Below, piece after piece: positions 6,678 through 14,914 of a stretch of DNA of 64,000 bases (the first letter of the stretch is position 1; every line of letters starts with the position of its first letter). The notes beneath the pieces were generated by a model. That model saw only the letters and a list, made by a program, of their open reading frames with translations, ran no database searches and was not told the DNA's origin. Origin of the DNA: Nocardia rhizosphaerihabitans (GTDB lineage: Bacteria; Actinomycetota; Actinomycetes; Mycobacteriales; Mycobacteriaceae); the NCBI RefSeq assembly GCF_014646295.1, contig NZ_BMNE01000005.1:287743-351742 (forward strand). Direction: 5' to 3'. Both the position numbers and the translations under genes were made by a program.

Positions 6678-8366
6678 CTACTTGACGAAGCCGACCTTGG
6701 TGTAGTCGTACGACGCCAGCCCCGGCGCACCGTAGTTCGCGAGGGTGTCCCGCACCGCGACCGTACCCGCGGACTGCACGATGGGCAGGGAGAAGCCTTC
6801 CTCGAAGATCATCCGGTCAGCCTTGTTGGCGAGCTCGATCGCCTTCTCCGGATCGAGCTCGGCGATCACTTCCTCGATCAGGGCATTCAGTTCGGGCGAG
6901 CCGATGCGGCCCTTGTTGCTCAGCGGGTTCGCCGGGTCGTAGGCGTAGATCTGCGGGAGCGCGCCGAGCGGGAAGATGCTCTTGGACCAGACGAACTGGG
7001 CGATGTCGAAATTGCCCGGGTCGATCACGTCGGTGAAAAGGCCGTTGCCGGGATAGGTCTCGATCTTCAGCTTCACGCCGATCGCCGCGAGGTTCTGCTG
7101 AGCGATCTGAGCTATCTGCGTCCAGGTGTCGGCCTGGTACATCACGTCGCGGATCTCGAGTTTGCGGCCGTCCTTCTCGCGGACATCACCGTTGAGCTTC
7201 CAGCCCAGCTCATCGAGCATGCGGGCGGCCGCGGCCGGGTCGTAGGAGACCGATTCGGCATTGTCCTGGTAGCCCTTCTGGCCGACGAGGAACAGGTGGT
7301 TGTTCAGCGGCTTCGGATCGGCGACGATGCCCTGCTGGGTCGCCGTGGCGATCGCCTGGCGGTCGATGCCCTTGGAGATCGCGATCCGCAGCTTCGGGTC
7401 TTCCAGGATCGAACCGGGCGCACCGTTGAAGGTGAAGTGCGAGTACCGGTTCGCGGGCGCACGCCGGACCTTGATACCCGGCGCACCCGTCGCCGTTGTC
7501 ACCTCTTCGATACCGCTGAGGCCGGTGACGTCGAGTTCGTTGTTCTGCAACGCATTCAGTCGCGCTTCGTTGGCGAGGACGCTGTAGGTGACGGTCTCCA
7601 GCTTGGGGGCATCACCCCACCATTTGGGATTGCGGCTCAGCACGATCCGCTGCTGCGCACGGTCTACCGAGGTGATCATGAACGGTCCGGACGACAACGG
7701 CATGTCGTTGCGGTACATGTCCTCGAACGCCTGCGTGGACTCGGTCATCTGCCGCGGATACAGCGGGTTGAACAGGCCCTTCCATTCCGCGTAGTGCTCG
7801 GCGAAAGTGACGATCGCCTGTCGGTCGTCGACACCGCGTTCGACCTTGTCCACGCTGCTGTAGCCCTGGCTGGCGGCGATCTTGAAACCGTTGTCCCGGC
7901 CGCTCAGCGCATTGGCCTGTGCACGCAGGTCTTCCCAGGTGATGGGCGAACCGTCCGACCACACGGCCTTCGGGTTGATCGTGTAGACGATCTGCTGTGG
8001 GTTGGTATTGGTGAGTTGGACATCGGTGTAGTAGTTGTGATCGACCGTGAGATCGCCCGCGGCATCGGAATTGATCGACCCCGGCAGGGTCCAGCCGGTG
8101 ATGTCGCTGACTTCGCCGTCGGAGTCGACATGGAGACTGTTGAATGTCGCGGGGAAACTGGTCAGTGCCAGGCGGAGATTGCCGCCGTCGCGCAAAGCGT
8201 CACGTTCCTGCGGGTTGATGTCGTTGATCGCACCGATCGAACTCGACCCCGACTCCACCGTGGTATCGGCCCCACAACCACCAAGAACCAACGTCAACGC
8301 GACGACAGGCGCCGCGACGCGGAAACCCGCCCGGCGCAGCCGGGAAGCATAAGTAGTAGCGGTCAT
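6678..8366 (-). CDS. Peptide ABC transporter substrate-binding lipoprotein, SBP_bac_5 family (copy 2)
   Basis: The 562-aa lipoprotein has lipobox VLGGC with Cys at residue 31 after an Arg-containing n-region. Family landmarks are YTINPKAVWSDGSPITWEDL, VERGVDDRQAIVTFAEHYAEW and LNNHLFLVGQKGYQDN. Its ATG overlaps the stop of copy 3 by 4 nt (ATGA), which is direct evidence of co-translation. It is the most divergent of the three in the early mature region (residues about 60-110: EVSDITGWTLPGSINSDAAG instead of the ADILRPMMPRSF-type segment of the other two), which points to a different ligand preference rather than simple gene dosage. That last point is an inference. Confidence 0.92.
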   Translation of the reverse strand: MTATTYASRLRRAGFRVAAPVVALTLVLGGCGADTTVESGSSSIGAINDINPQERDALRDGGNLRLALTSFPATFNSLHVDSDGEVSDITGWTLPGSINSDAAGDLTVDHNYYTDVQLTNTNPQQIVYTINPKAVWSDGSPITWEDLRAQANALSGRDNGFKIAASQGYSSVDKVERGVDDRQAIVTFAEHYAEWKGLFNPLYPRQMTESTQAFEDMYRNDMPLSSGPFMITSVDRAQQRIVLSRNPKWWGDAPKLETVTYSVLANEARLNALQNNELDVTGLSGIEEVTTATGAPGIKVRRAPANRYSHFTFNGAPGSILEDPKLRIAISKGIDRQAIATATQQGIVADPKPLNNHLFLVGQKGYQDNAESVSYDPAAAARMLDELGWKLNGDVREKDGRKLEIRDVMYQADTWTQIAQIAQQNLAAIGVKLKIETYPGNGLFTDVIDPGNFDIAQFVWSKSIFPLGALPQIYAYDPANPLSNKGRIGSPELNALIEEVIAELDPEKAIELANKADRMIFEEGFSLPIVQSAGTVAVRDTLANYGAPGLASYDYTKVGFVK

Positions 8367-10057
8367 TTCGTGAATCCGATCTTCGTGTAGTCGTACGATG
8401 CCAAGCCCGGCGAACCGATATTGGCGAGGGTGGTGCGGGCGCCGTAGCTGCCGTCGGACTGCATGAGCGGCAGGGAGTGGCCTTCCTCGAAGACCATGCG
8501 GTCCACCTGGTTGGCCAGGTCGATGGACTTCTGGGGGTCGAGTTCGGTGAGGGTGCGTTCGATGAGGGCGTTGAGTTCGGGGGAGCCGATGCGGCCGAAA
8601 TTGCCCTGGAGGTCGTTGGGGTCGTAGTAGTAGATCTGGCGGAGGCTGGCGAGGGGGAACGGGTCGCCCTGGAAGGTGAATTGGGCGGCGTCGAAATCGC
8701 CGGGCTGGATGACGTCGGTGAAAAGGCCTGCGGCGGGTTTGGTGTCGATGGTCAGGGCGACGCCGATCGCGGCCAGGTTCTGCTGGATGATCTGGGCGAT
8801 CTGGACCCAGGTCGGGTCGTTGTACATGACGTCGCGGATGGCGAGTTTGCGGCCGTCCTTCTCGCGGACATCACCGTTGAGCTTCCAGCCGAGTGCGTCG
8901 AGTTCCTGGGCGGCGGCGCTGGGATCGAAGCCGAGGCTGTTGTCCTGGTAGCCCTTCTGACCCTGCAGGAAGACGTGGTTGTTCAGCGGTTTGGGGTTCT
9001 CGACGAGGCCGTTCTGGATGGCGGAGACGATGCCCTGGCGGTCGATCGCCTTCGAGATCGCCACGCGCACAGCCGGATCGGCGAGGATCGAGCCTGGTGC
9101 CCCGTTGAAGGTGATGTGGCGCCAGCGGTTGCCGGGGGCGCGGCGGACGACCAGTCCTTCGGTGCCGCGCACGGTCTTCACGTCGTCGATGGTGGTGAGC
9201 AGTGCGAGGTCGAGTTCGTTGTTCTGCAGTGCCTGTACCCACGACGAGCGGTCGAGCACGCTGTAGGTGATGGTGTCGAGCACCGGCTTGTCGCCCCACC
9301 ATTTGGGGTTGCGGCCCAGGGTGATCCGGCCCTGAGCGCGGTCGGTCCCCGTGATGACGAAGGGGCCCGCGGTGAGGCTGATCGCGTCGACGAGGCTGGT
9401 GTTGAACGCCTCGGGCGTGCTGGTCACCGACTTCGGATACAGGGAGCTGTTGCCCGCGAACTGGCCGCGCCAGTCGGCGAACGGGGTGGTGAAGGTGAGG
9501 ATCGCCTGGCGGTCGTCGACGCCGCGCTCCACCTTCTCGACGAACTCGAAACCGTTGGTGATCGCGATCAGGTAGCGCTTGTCGCGGCCGCTGAGCGCGT
9601 TCGCCTGCGCGGCGATGTCCTCCCAGGTGATCGGTGAACCATCCGACCACACCGCTTTCGGGTTGATCGAGTAGGTGACTTGCATCGGATCGGTGCTGGT
9701 CAGCGCGATGTCGGTGAAGTAGTCGGTGTTCACGCTGAGCTGCCCGGCCGCGTCGATCTCGAACGAGCGCGGCATCATCGGCCGCAGGATGTCGGCGATC
9801 TCCCCCTCGTTGCCGTCGTTGGACAGCGTGTTCCAGTTCGCCGGATACGAGGTGGTGGCCAGTCGCAGATTCCCGCCCTCGCGCAGCGCCTCCAACCCCT
9901 GGGGATTGATATCGCTCGTAGTCCCGAGCGCATCGCTGAGACCGGTCGCCGACTCCTCGCCGGCCCCGCACCCCGCCACGATCATCCCGGCCGCCACCAC
10001 CACGGCGGCGCAACGCAGCCGACCACGGCGGCGGGACTGCATTCCTCGGGATCTCAT
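8363..10057 (-). CDS. Peptide ABC transporter substrate-binding lipoprotein, SBP_bac_5 family (copy 3)
   Basis: The 564-aa lipoprotein has lipobox IVAGC with Cys at residue 30 and an Arg-rich n-region (SRRRGRLR). Landmarks include YSINPKAVWSDGSPITWEDI, WRGQFAGNSSLYPKSVTSTP, NPKWWGDKPVLDTITYSVLD and REKDGRKLAIRDVMYN. GGAGG lies 7-10 nt before the ATG. It lies 17 nt after the ATPase gene and is the first binding protein of the operon. It resembles copy 1 more closely than copy 2. Confidence 0.92.
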   Translation of the reverse strand: MRSRGMQSRRRGRLRCAAVVVAAGMIVAGCGAGEESATGLSDALGTTSDINPQGLEALREGGNLRLATTSYPANWNTLSNDGNEGEIADILRPMMPRSFEIDAAGQLSVNTDYFTDIALTSTDPMQVTYSINPKAVWSDGSPITWEDIAAQANALSGRDKRYLIAITNGFEFVEKVERGVDDRQAILTFTTPFADWRGQFAGNSSLYPKSVTSTPEAFNTSLVDAISLTAGPFVITGTDRAQGRITLGRNPKWWGDKPVLDTITYSVLDRSSWVQALQNNELDLALLTTIDDVKTVRGTEGLVVRRAPGNRWRHITFNGAPGSILADPAVRVAISKAIDRQGIVSAIQNGLVENPKPLNNHVFLQGQKGYQDNSLGFDPSAAAQELDALGWKLNGDVREKDGRKLAIRDVMYNDPTWVQIAQIIQQNLAAIGVALTIDTKPAAGLFTDVIQPGDFDAAQFTFQGDPFPLASLRQIYYYDPNDLQGNFGRIGSPELNALIERTLTELDPQKSIDLANQVDRMVFEEGHSLPLMQSDGSYGARTTLANIGSPGLASYDYTKIGFTK

Positions 10058-10074
10058 GGCGTGCCTCCTGGTGC

Positions 10075-11919
10075 TCAGCCGCTGACGACGGGTTCCGGGA
10101 CTGCCGCGATCAGCGCGCGGGTGTACTCGTGCTGAGGATTCGCGAAGATCTGCTCGGCCGGGCCGGATTCGACGATCTTGCCGCGCAACATGACGGCGAT
10201 GTCGTGGGCGAGATTGCGGACGACGGACAGGTCGTGCGACACGAACAGGTAGGACAGTCCACGCTCGGCTTGCAGGTCACGCAGCAGATTCAGCACGCCG
10301 GCCTGGATCGAGACGTCCAGCGAGGAGACGGGTTCGTCGAGGACGAGCAGCTGGGGGTCCAGGGCCAAGGCGCGGGCGATGCTGATGCGCTGTTTCTGGC
10401 CGCCGGAGAAGTCCGCGGGGTAGCGCTCGGCGTGTTCGGGGCGCAGGCCGACCTGGCGCAGCAGCTCCGGGACCCGGCGGTTGACCTCCTCGCGGGAGCG
10501 GCCGTCGATGCGCAGCGGTTCGGCGAGCGCGTCGAAGATCGGCAGGCGCGGGTCGAGGGAGCTGCTGGGGTCCTGAAAAACGATCTGCATCTTGCGGCGG
10601 ATCTCGCGGGTGCGGTCCCTGGTGAGGCTCGCGACGTCGTTGCCGAGCACCTCGATGCTGCCCGACTGCGGGCGCACCAGGTCCATGATCTGGGACAGGG
10701 TCGTCGACTTGCCCGAACCCGATTCGCCGACCAGCGCCAGGGTGCGGCCCGCGCGCACGGCGAAACTGATGCCGTCGACGGCGCGCACTTCGCCGGTCCT
10801 GCGGCGCAGCAGCACGCCGGAGGTGAGCGTGAAGGTCTTCACCAGGTCGGTGACCCGCAGGACCACATCGGAATCGGTGACGTCGGGCTGCGCCGGTTCG
10901 GGGATCTCCTTGCGGTAGGCATCGAACAGCTGGGACGTGCCGACCTCGGCGGTGCGGATGCAGGCCGCCGAGTGCCGGGGCGCGACCTTCTCCAGCGGCG
11001 GTTCGGCGGCGGTGCAGTCGTCGATGGAGATCGGGCAGCGGGGCGCGAACGAGCAGCCACGCGGCAGATCGTGCATGGCGGGCGGCGTGCCGACGATCGG
11101 GATCAGCGGCAGGCGCGGCGGGCCGTCCATGCGCGGGATGGAACCGAGCAGGCCGACCGTGTACGGCATCCGTGGCGCTGTGAAAAGCTCGGCGACCGGC
11201 GCGGTTTCGACGACCTTGCCCGCGTACATGACCGCGACCCGGTCGGCGATCGTGGCCGCGATGCCCATGTCGTGGGTGATCATGATGACGCCGGCGCCGG
11301 TGATGTCGCGGGCCTTGCGCAGCAGGTCCAGGATCTGGCGCTGCACCGTCACGTCGAGCGCGGTGGTCGGCTCGTCGCAGATGATCAGCGCCGGATCGTT
11401 GGCGATGGCCATGGCGATCACCACGCGCTGGCGCATACCGCCGGAGAACTCGTGCGGGAACGCCCGCGAGCGCAGCCGCGCGTCGGGGATGCCGACGAGT
11501 TCGAGCAGCTCGATCGCGCGTTCGCCCGCTTCCTTGCGGCTCATCGAGCCGTGCGCGAGCAGCGCCTCCGCCACCTGGTCGCCCACCCGGTACACCGGGG
11601 TCAGCGCCGAGAGCGGGTCCTGGAAGACCATGCTGATCGAGGAGCCGCGCAGCTTCGACATCTGCTTGTCGCCGAGGCCGAGCAGCTCACGACCGCGCAG
11701 CCGGATCGAACCCTGTACGCGCGCCTGTTCGGGCAGCAGGCCGATCACGGCCAGCGAGGACACCGACTTGCCGGAACCGGACTCGCCGACGATCGCGAGC
11801 ACCTCGCCGTCGGCGACGGTGTAGTTGACCCCGCGCACGGCGTCGACGCGGCCTTCCTCACCGGGGAAGGAAACCCGCAGGTCGGTTACCTCGAGCAGTG
11901 GTGCGGTGGACGTGGTCAT
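10075..11919 (-). CDS. Oligo/dipeptide ABC transporter ATPase, fused OppD-OppF-type double domain
   Basis: The 614-aa protein carries two complete nucleotide-binding domains in one chain. The first (about residues 5-265) has Walker A GESGSGKS, signature FSGGMRQR and Walker B LIICDEPTTALDV. It ends in the oligopeptide-type tail with LPRGCSFAPRCP, whose cysteines are typical of OppD/DppD. The second (about 350-600) has GESGSGKST, FSGGQKQR and LLVLDEPVSSLDV. A single polypeptide thus supplies both ATPases that are normally separate. It acts on the cytoplasmic face of the DppB/DppC pair. The start overlaps the upstream permease stop (ATGA). Confidence 0.95.
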   Translation of the reverse strand: MTTSTAPLLEVTDLRVSFPGEEGRVDAVRGVNYTVADGEVLAIVGESGSGKSVSSLAVIGLLPEQARVQGSIRLRGRELLGLGDKQMSKLRGSSISMVFQDPLSALTPVYRVGDQVAEALLAHGSMSRKEAGERAIELLELVGIPDARLRSRAFPHEFSGGMRQRVVIAMAIANDPALIICDEPTTALDVTVQRQILDLLRKARDITGAGVIMITHDMGIAATIADRVAVMYAGKVVETAPVAELFTAPRMPYTVGLLGSIPRMDGPPRLPLIPIVGTPPAMHDLPRGCSFAPRCPISIDDCTAAEPPLEKVAPRHSAACIRTAEVGTSQLFDAYRKEIPEPAQPDVTDSDVVLRVTDLVKTFTLTSGVLLRRRTGEVRAVDGISFAVRAGRTLALVGESGSGKSTTLSQIMDLVRPQSGSIEVLGNDVASLTRDRTREIRRKMQIVFQDPSSSLDPRLPIFDALAEPLRIDGRSREEVNRRVPELLRQVGLRPEHAERYPADFSGGQKQRISIARALALDPQLLVLDEPVSSLDVSIQAGVLNLLRDLQAERGLSYLFVSHDLSVVRNLAHDIAVMLRGKIVESGPAEQIFANPQHEYTRALIAAVPEPVVSG

Positions 11920-12884
11920 CGCTTCTCGGCTTTCTTCAACTCCACCTGCGCCTCGTCCTTCTGCTCGGCGACCTCCTTGCGCGCCTTGCGGGCGCCGCGG
12001 GCGCCCGGGTCGAAGGCGTCACGCAGGCCGTCGCCGACGAGGTTGGCGCACAGCACGATCGTGATCAGCAGGCCACCGGCGAACAGGAACAGCCACGGGT
12101 AGGTCAGCGCGGACTTGGTGCCTGCGGCGATCAGCGACCCCAGCGACACATCGGGCGGCTGGACACCGAAACCCAGGAAGCTCAAACCTGTTTCGGCGCT
12201 GATCGCGGCGCCGACGGCCAGCGTGGTGTCGATGATCAGGATCGAGGCGATGTTCGGGATGATGTGGCTGAGGATGACCTTGTGCGTCGGCGCGCCCATA
12301 TACCGTGCGGCGCGAATGAATTCGCGTTCCCGCAGGCTCAGGGTGAGACCACGGATGATGCGTGCGGAAATCATCCAGCCGAACACGCTGAGCAGCACGA
12401 TCAGGATCACGATCGAACCAGAACCCTTGGTGCGCGGCGCGAACAGCGCGATGATGATGAAGGCGGGCACGACCAGGAGCAGGTCGACCAGCCACATGAT
12501 GGCCCGATCGGTCCAGCCGCCGAGCAGCCCGGCCAGCGCGCCTGCGGTGGAGGCGATGATGCTGGAGAAGATCGCCACGCAGAAGCCGATGATCAGCGAC
12601 TTCTGCAACCCGCGCATGGTCTGGGCGAGTACGTCCTGGCCGATCTGGGTGGTGCCGAACGGATGCTCGAGGCTCGGCGGCTTCAGCAGCGCCTTGTAGT
12701 CCATCTGCTGGTAGTCCCACGGCAGCAGCGGTGGCAGCGCGAAACTGACGATCACCAGCAGGAGCAGGATCACCGCGCCGACCACGGCGGGCTTGTTGCG
12801 CAGGAAGCGCCGCCAGACGAGCTTGCGGCGCCCGGCCGCGACCGCCTCGGGGGCGCCGACGACGATGAGTTCGGTTTCGGTCAT
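11916..12884 (-). CDS. Peptide ABC transporter permease, DppC/OppC type
   Basis: The 322-aa protein begins MTETELIVVGAPEA at ATG 12884. The long open frame reaching 13316 is not used because it would overlap DppB. The N-terminal cytoplasmic segment and first helix (WRRFLRNKPAVVGAVILLLL) are of the OppC type. The EAA loop reads REREFIRAARYMGAPTHKVI, followed by HIIPNIASILIIDTTLAVGAAISAETGLSFLGFG, a diagnostic OppC signature. Six helices are expected. The C-terminal 35 residues are highly charged (RKARKEVAEQKDEAQVELKK) and probably cytoplasmic. It overlaps both neighbours by 4 nt. Confidence 0.94.
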   Translation of the reverse strand: MTETELIVVGAPEAVAAGRRKLVWRRFLRNKPAVVGAVILLLLVIVSFALPPLLPWDYQQMDYKALLKPPSLEHPFGTTQIGQDVLAQTMRGLQKSLIIGFCVAIFSSIIASTAGALAGLLGGWTDRAIMWLVDLLLVVPAFIIIALFAPRTKGSGSIVILIVLLSVFGWMISARIIRGLTLSLREREFIRAARYMGAPTHKVILSHIIPNIASILIIDTTLAVGAAISAETGLSFLGFGVQPPDVSLGSLIAAGTKSALTYPWLFLFAGGLLITIVLCANLVGDGLRDAFDPGARGARKARKEVAEQKDEAQVELKKAEKR

Positions 12885-13858
12885 GAGATACGCACCCTCG
12901 GGTCGAGCAGGGCCAGTACGACATCGGAGAGCAGACCCGACACCAGCACCACCAGCCCGGCGAAGGTGGCCACCGTGACGACGACATAGAGGTCCTGGGC
13001 GTTGACCCCGTCGATGAACCATTCGCCGACGCCGTGCCAGCCGAAGATTCGCTCGACGAACACCGCGCCGGTGATCAAGCCGCCGAGGCTGTAGGCGAAC
13101 AGGGTGGCCATCGGGATCAGGGCGGTACGCAGGCCGTGCTTGTAGAGGGCGCGATTGCGCGAGAGGCCCTTCGCTCGCGCGGTGCGGATGAAATCGCTTT
13201 GCAGCACGTCGAGCATCGCGTTGCGCTGATAGCGGCTGTAGCCGGCCGCGGCGCCGAGCACCAGCACCAGCGTCGGCAGCACGAGATGCTGTGCGCGGTC
13301 GACGAATTGGTTCCACAGGCCGACGACCTGGGTGGCCGAGGTCTCGCCGGTGTAGAGGAAGATCTGCGTGCCGGTCGCCGTATTGACCTGCAGCGCACCG
13401 TATTTCAGCAAGGTCGCCAGCAAGAACACGGGCGTGGAGATGATCAGCAGGGAGAACACGGTCGTGAGATAGTCGCTGAACCTGTACTGCCGGATCGCGC
13501 CCGCCGCGCCGATCAGCACGCCGAGGATGGTGCCGATGACCGAGCCGAGGATCAGCAGCCGCAGGCTCACCGCCACCCGCCTGCCCAGTTCCTCGCTCAC
13601 CGGCTGACCGGCCAGCGTCGTCCCGAAATCCCCTTGCACGACGCCGCCGAGCCAGGTGAGATAGCGCTGAGGGATCGGCTCGTCGAGGTGCAACTGCTCG
13701 GCTTTGGCATCGATCACCGACTGCGGCGGGCGCGGATTGCGCTGCTCGAGACTGTCGAGCGGGCGGAAGGTGAGCGAGGCCAGGCTGAACGTCAGGAACG
13801 AGGCCAGCAGCAATAGCACGACGTAGTTGAGCGCGCGCCGCAACAAGAAGCCGGTCAT
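12881..13858 (-). CDS. Peptide ABC transporter permease, DppB/OppB type
   Basis: The 325-aa first gene of the importer operon starts at an ATG with AGAGGGG just upstream. The N-terminus FLLRRALNYVVLLLLASFL is the usual first helix. It has the OppB periplasmic segment with LHLDEPIPQRYLTWLGGVVQ, then GDFGTTLAGQPVSEELGRRV, and the EAA loop DFIRTARAKGLSRNRALYKHG. C-terminal AVFVERIFGWHGVGEWFIDG is typical. With DppC it forms the membrane channel for peptides. The promoter must lie in the 86-nt spacer toward the HAD gene. Confidence 0.94.
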   Translation of the reverse strand: MTGFLLRRALNYVVLLLLASFLTFSLASLTFRPLDSLEQRNPRPPQSVIDAKAEQLHLDEPIPQRYLTWLGGVVQGDFGTTLAGQPVSEELGRRVAVSLRLLILGSVIGTILGVLIGAAGAIRQYRFSDYLTTVFSLLIISTPVFLLATLLKYGALQVNTATGTQIFLYTGETSATQVVGLWNQFVDRAQHLVLPTLVLVLGAAAGYSRYQRNAMLDVLQSDFIRTARAKGLSRNRALYKHGLRTALIPMATLFAYSLGGLITGAVFVERIFGWHGVGEWFIDGVNAQDLYVVVTVATFAGLVVLVSGLLSDVVLALLDPRVRIS

Positions 13859-13944
13859 CAGTCCCCTCTGGATCGGGTATTCAGGCCCTGATCATAAGGA
13901 CAGTCCGGCGTCCCCGCGTGGCGACGTGCGGCAGGATGGAATGG

Positions 13945-14772
13945 ATGACGCCCCTGCACCCGAAACCGAAGTTGGTGGCCACCGATGTCGATGGCACGCT
14001 GATCGACGACGCGGACAAGGTATCGGTCCGCACCAAGTCCGCCGTCAACGCGCTCGTCGCCGACGGCGCCACCTTCGTGCTCGCCACCGGCAGGCCGCCG
14101 CGCTGGATCAATCCGGTCGTCAGTGAACTCGGGTACGCACCGCTGGCGGTATGCGGCAACGGTGCTGTCATCTACGACAGTGCCAACGATCGGGTTCTGT
14201 CCAGCCACACTCTCGATGTCGAGACTCTCGGCTGGCTGGCCGAACTCGCCGAGCACGCGCTACCCGGCTGCGGGCTGGCCACCGAGCGCGTCGGCGCGAG
14301 CGCGCACGACGCCGCCACCCCGCAGTTCGTGAGCTCGCCGAACTACGAGCACGCCTGGCTCAACCCCGACGACACCGTCGTCTCGCATGCCGAGGTCATC
14401 GACTCGCCCGCGATCAAGATGCTGATCCGGCTGAGTTCGGCGCGCAGTTCCGCGATGCGCGCCGCGCTCGCGCCGCTGATCGGGGACCGAGCCGAGATCA
14501 CCTACTCCACCGAGAACGGGCTGATCGAGCTGGCGGTGCCGGGGGTGACGAAGGCGTCCGGGCTGGCGGAGGTGGCGCGGCGGGTCGGCGTGGAGGACGC
14601 GTCGATCGTCGCGTTCGGGGATATGCCCAACGACGTGCCGATGCTGACGATGGCCGGGCACGGTGTGGCCATGGGCAACGCGCACCCGGAGGCGCGAGCC
14701 GCGGCCGACGAGGTCACCGGGAGCAACATCGACAATGGCGTGGCCATGGTCCTCGAACGCTGGTGGTCCTGA
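13945..14772 (+). CDS. Cof-type HAD-superfamily phosphatase
   Basis: The 275-aa protein has HAD motif I TDVDGTLID (nucleophile Asp near residue 12), motif II ATGRPP, and the C-terminal motif GDMPNDVPML with the Mg-binding acidic residues. Between them is the type IIB cap. These enzymes dephosphorylate sugar phosphates or cofactors such as FMN and PLP in the cytosol; the substrate is open. ATG 13945 is preferred (AGGA 9 nt upstream) over ATG 13936 and GTG 13918. A HAD gene (Rv3813c) also neighbours the amidase gene Rv3811 in M. tuberculosis, so the local order looks partly conserved. Confidence 0.88.
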   Translation: MTPLHPKPKLVATDVDGTLIDDADKVSVRTKSAVNALVADGATFVLATGRPPRWINPVVSELGYAPLAVCGNGAVIYDSANDRVLSSHTLDVETLGWLAELAEHALPGCGLATERVGASAHDAATPQFVSSPNYEHAWLNPDDTVVSHAEVIDSPAIKMLIRLSSARSSAMRAALAPLIGDRAEITYSTENGLIELAVPGVTKASGLAEVARRVGVEDASIVAFGDMPNDVPMLTMAGHGVAMGNAHPEARAAADEVTGSNIDNGVAMVLERWWS

Positions 14773-14858
14773 ACTGGGCGGTTGATCACCACGCTGTCAG
14801 ATGAGCATCGGCCGGGAGGCCTGCGCCACGACGGCGTGGTGATCTTGATCGGACGTGC

Positions 14859-14896
14859 AACGGCCGGTGCCCTCGGGTGGAGGGGCACCGGCCGTT
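14859..14896. terminator. Bidirectional hairpin terminator between convergent genes
   Basis: AACGGCCGGTGCCC (14859-14872) pairs perfectly with GGGCACCGGCCGTT (14883-14896), giving a 14-bp stem and 10-nt loop. It lies between the HAD stop and the amidase stop. Confidence 0.8.
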
Positions 14897-14914
14897 CTTC
14901 GCCATGACCGGGGG

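Noticed and set aside
10129..12102. A 657-codon plus-strand frame opposite the importer ATPase
   Set aside because: The minus strand has Walker A, signature and Walker B motifs twice; the plus frame has none.
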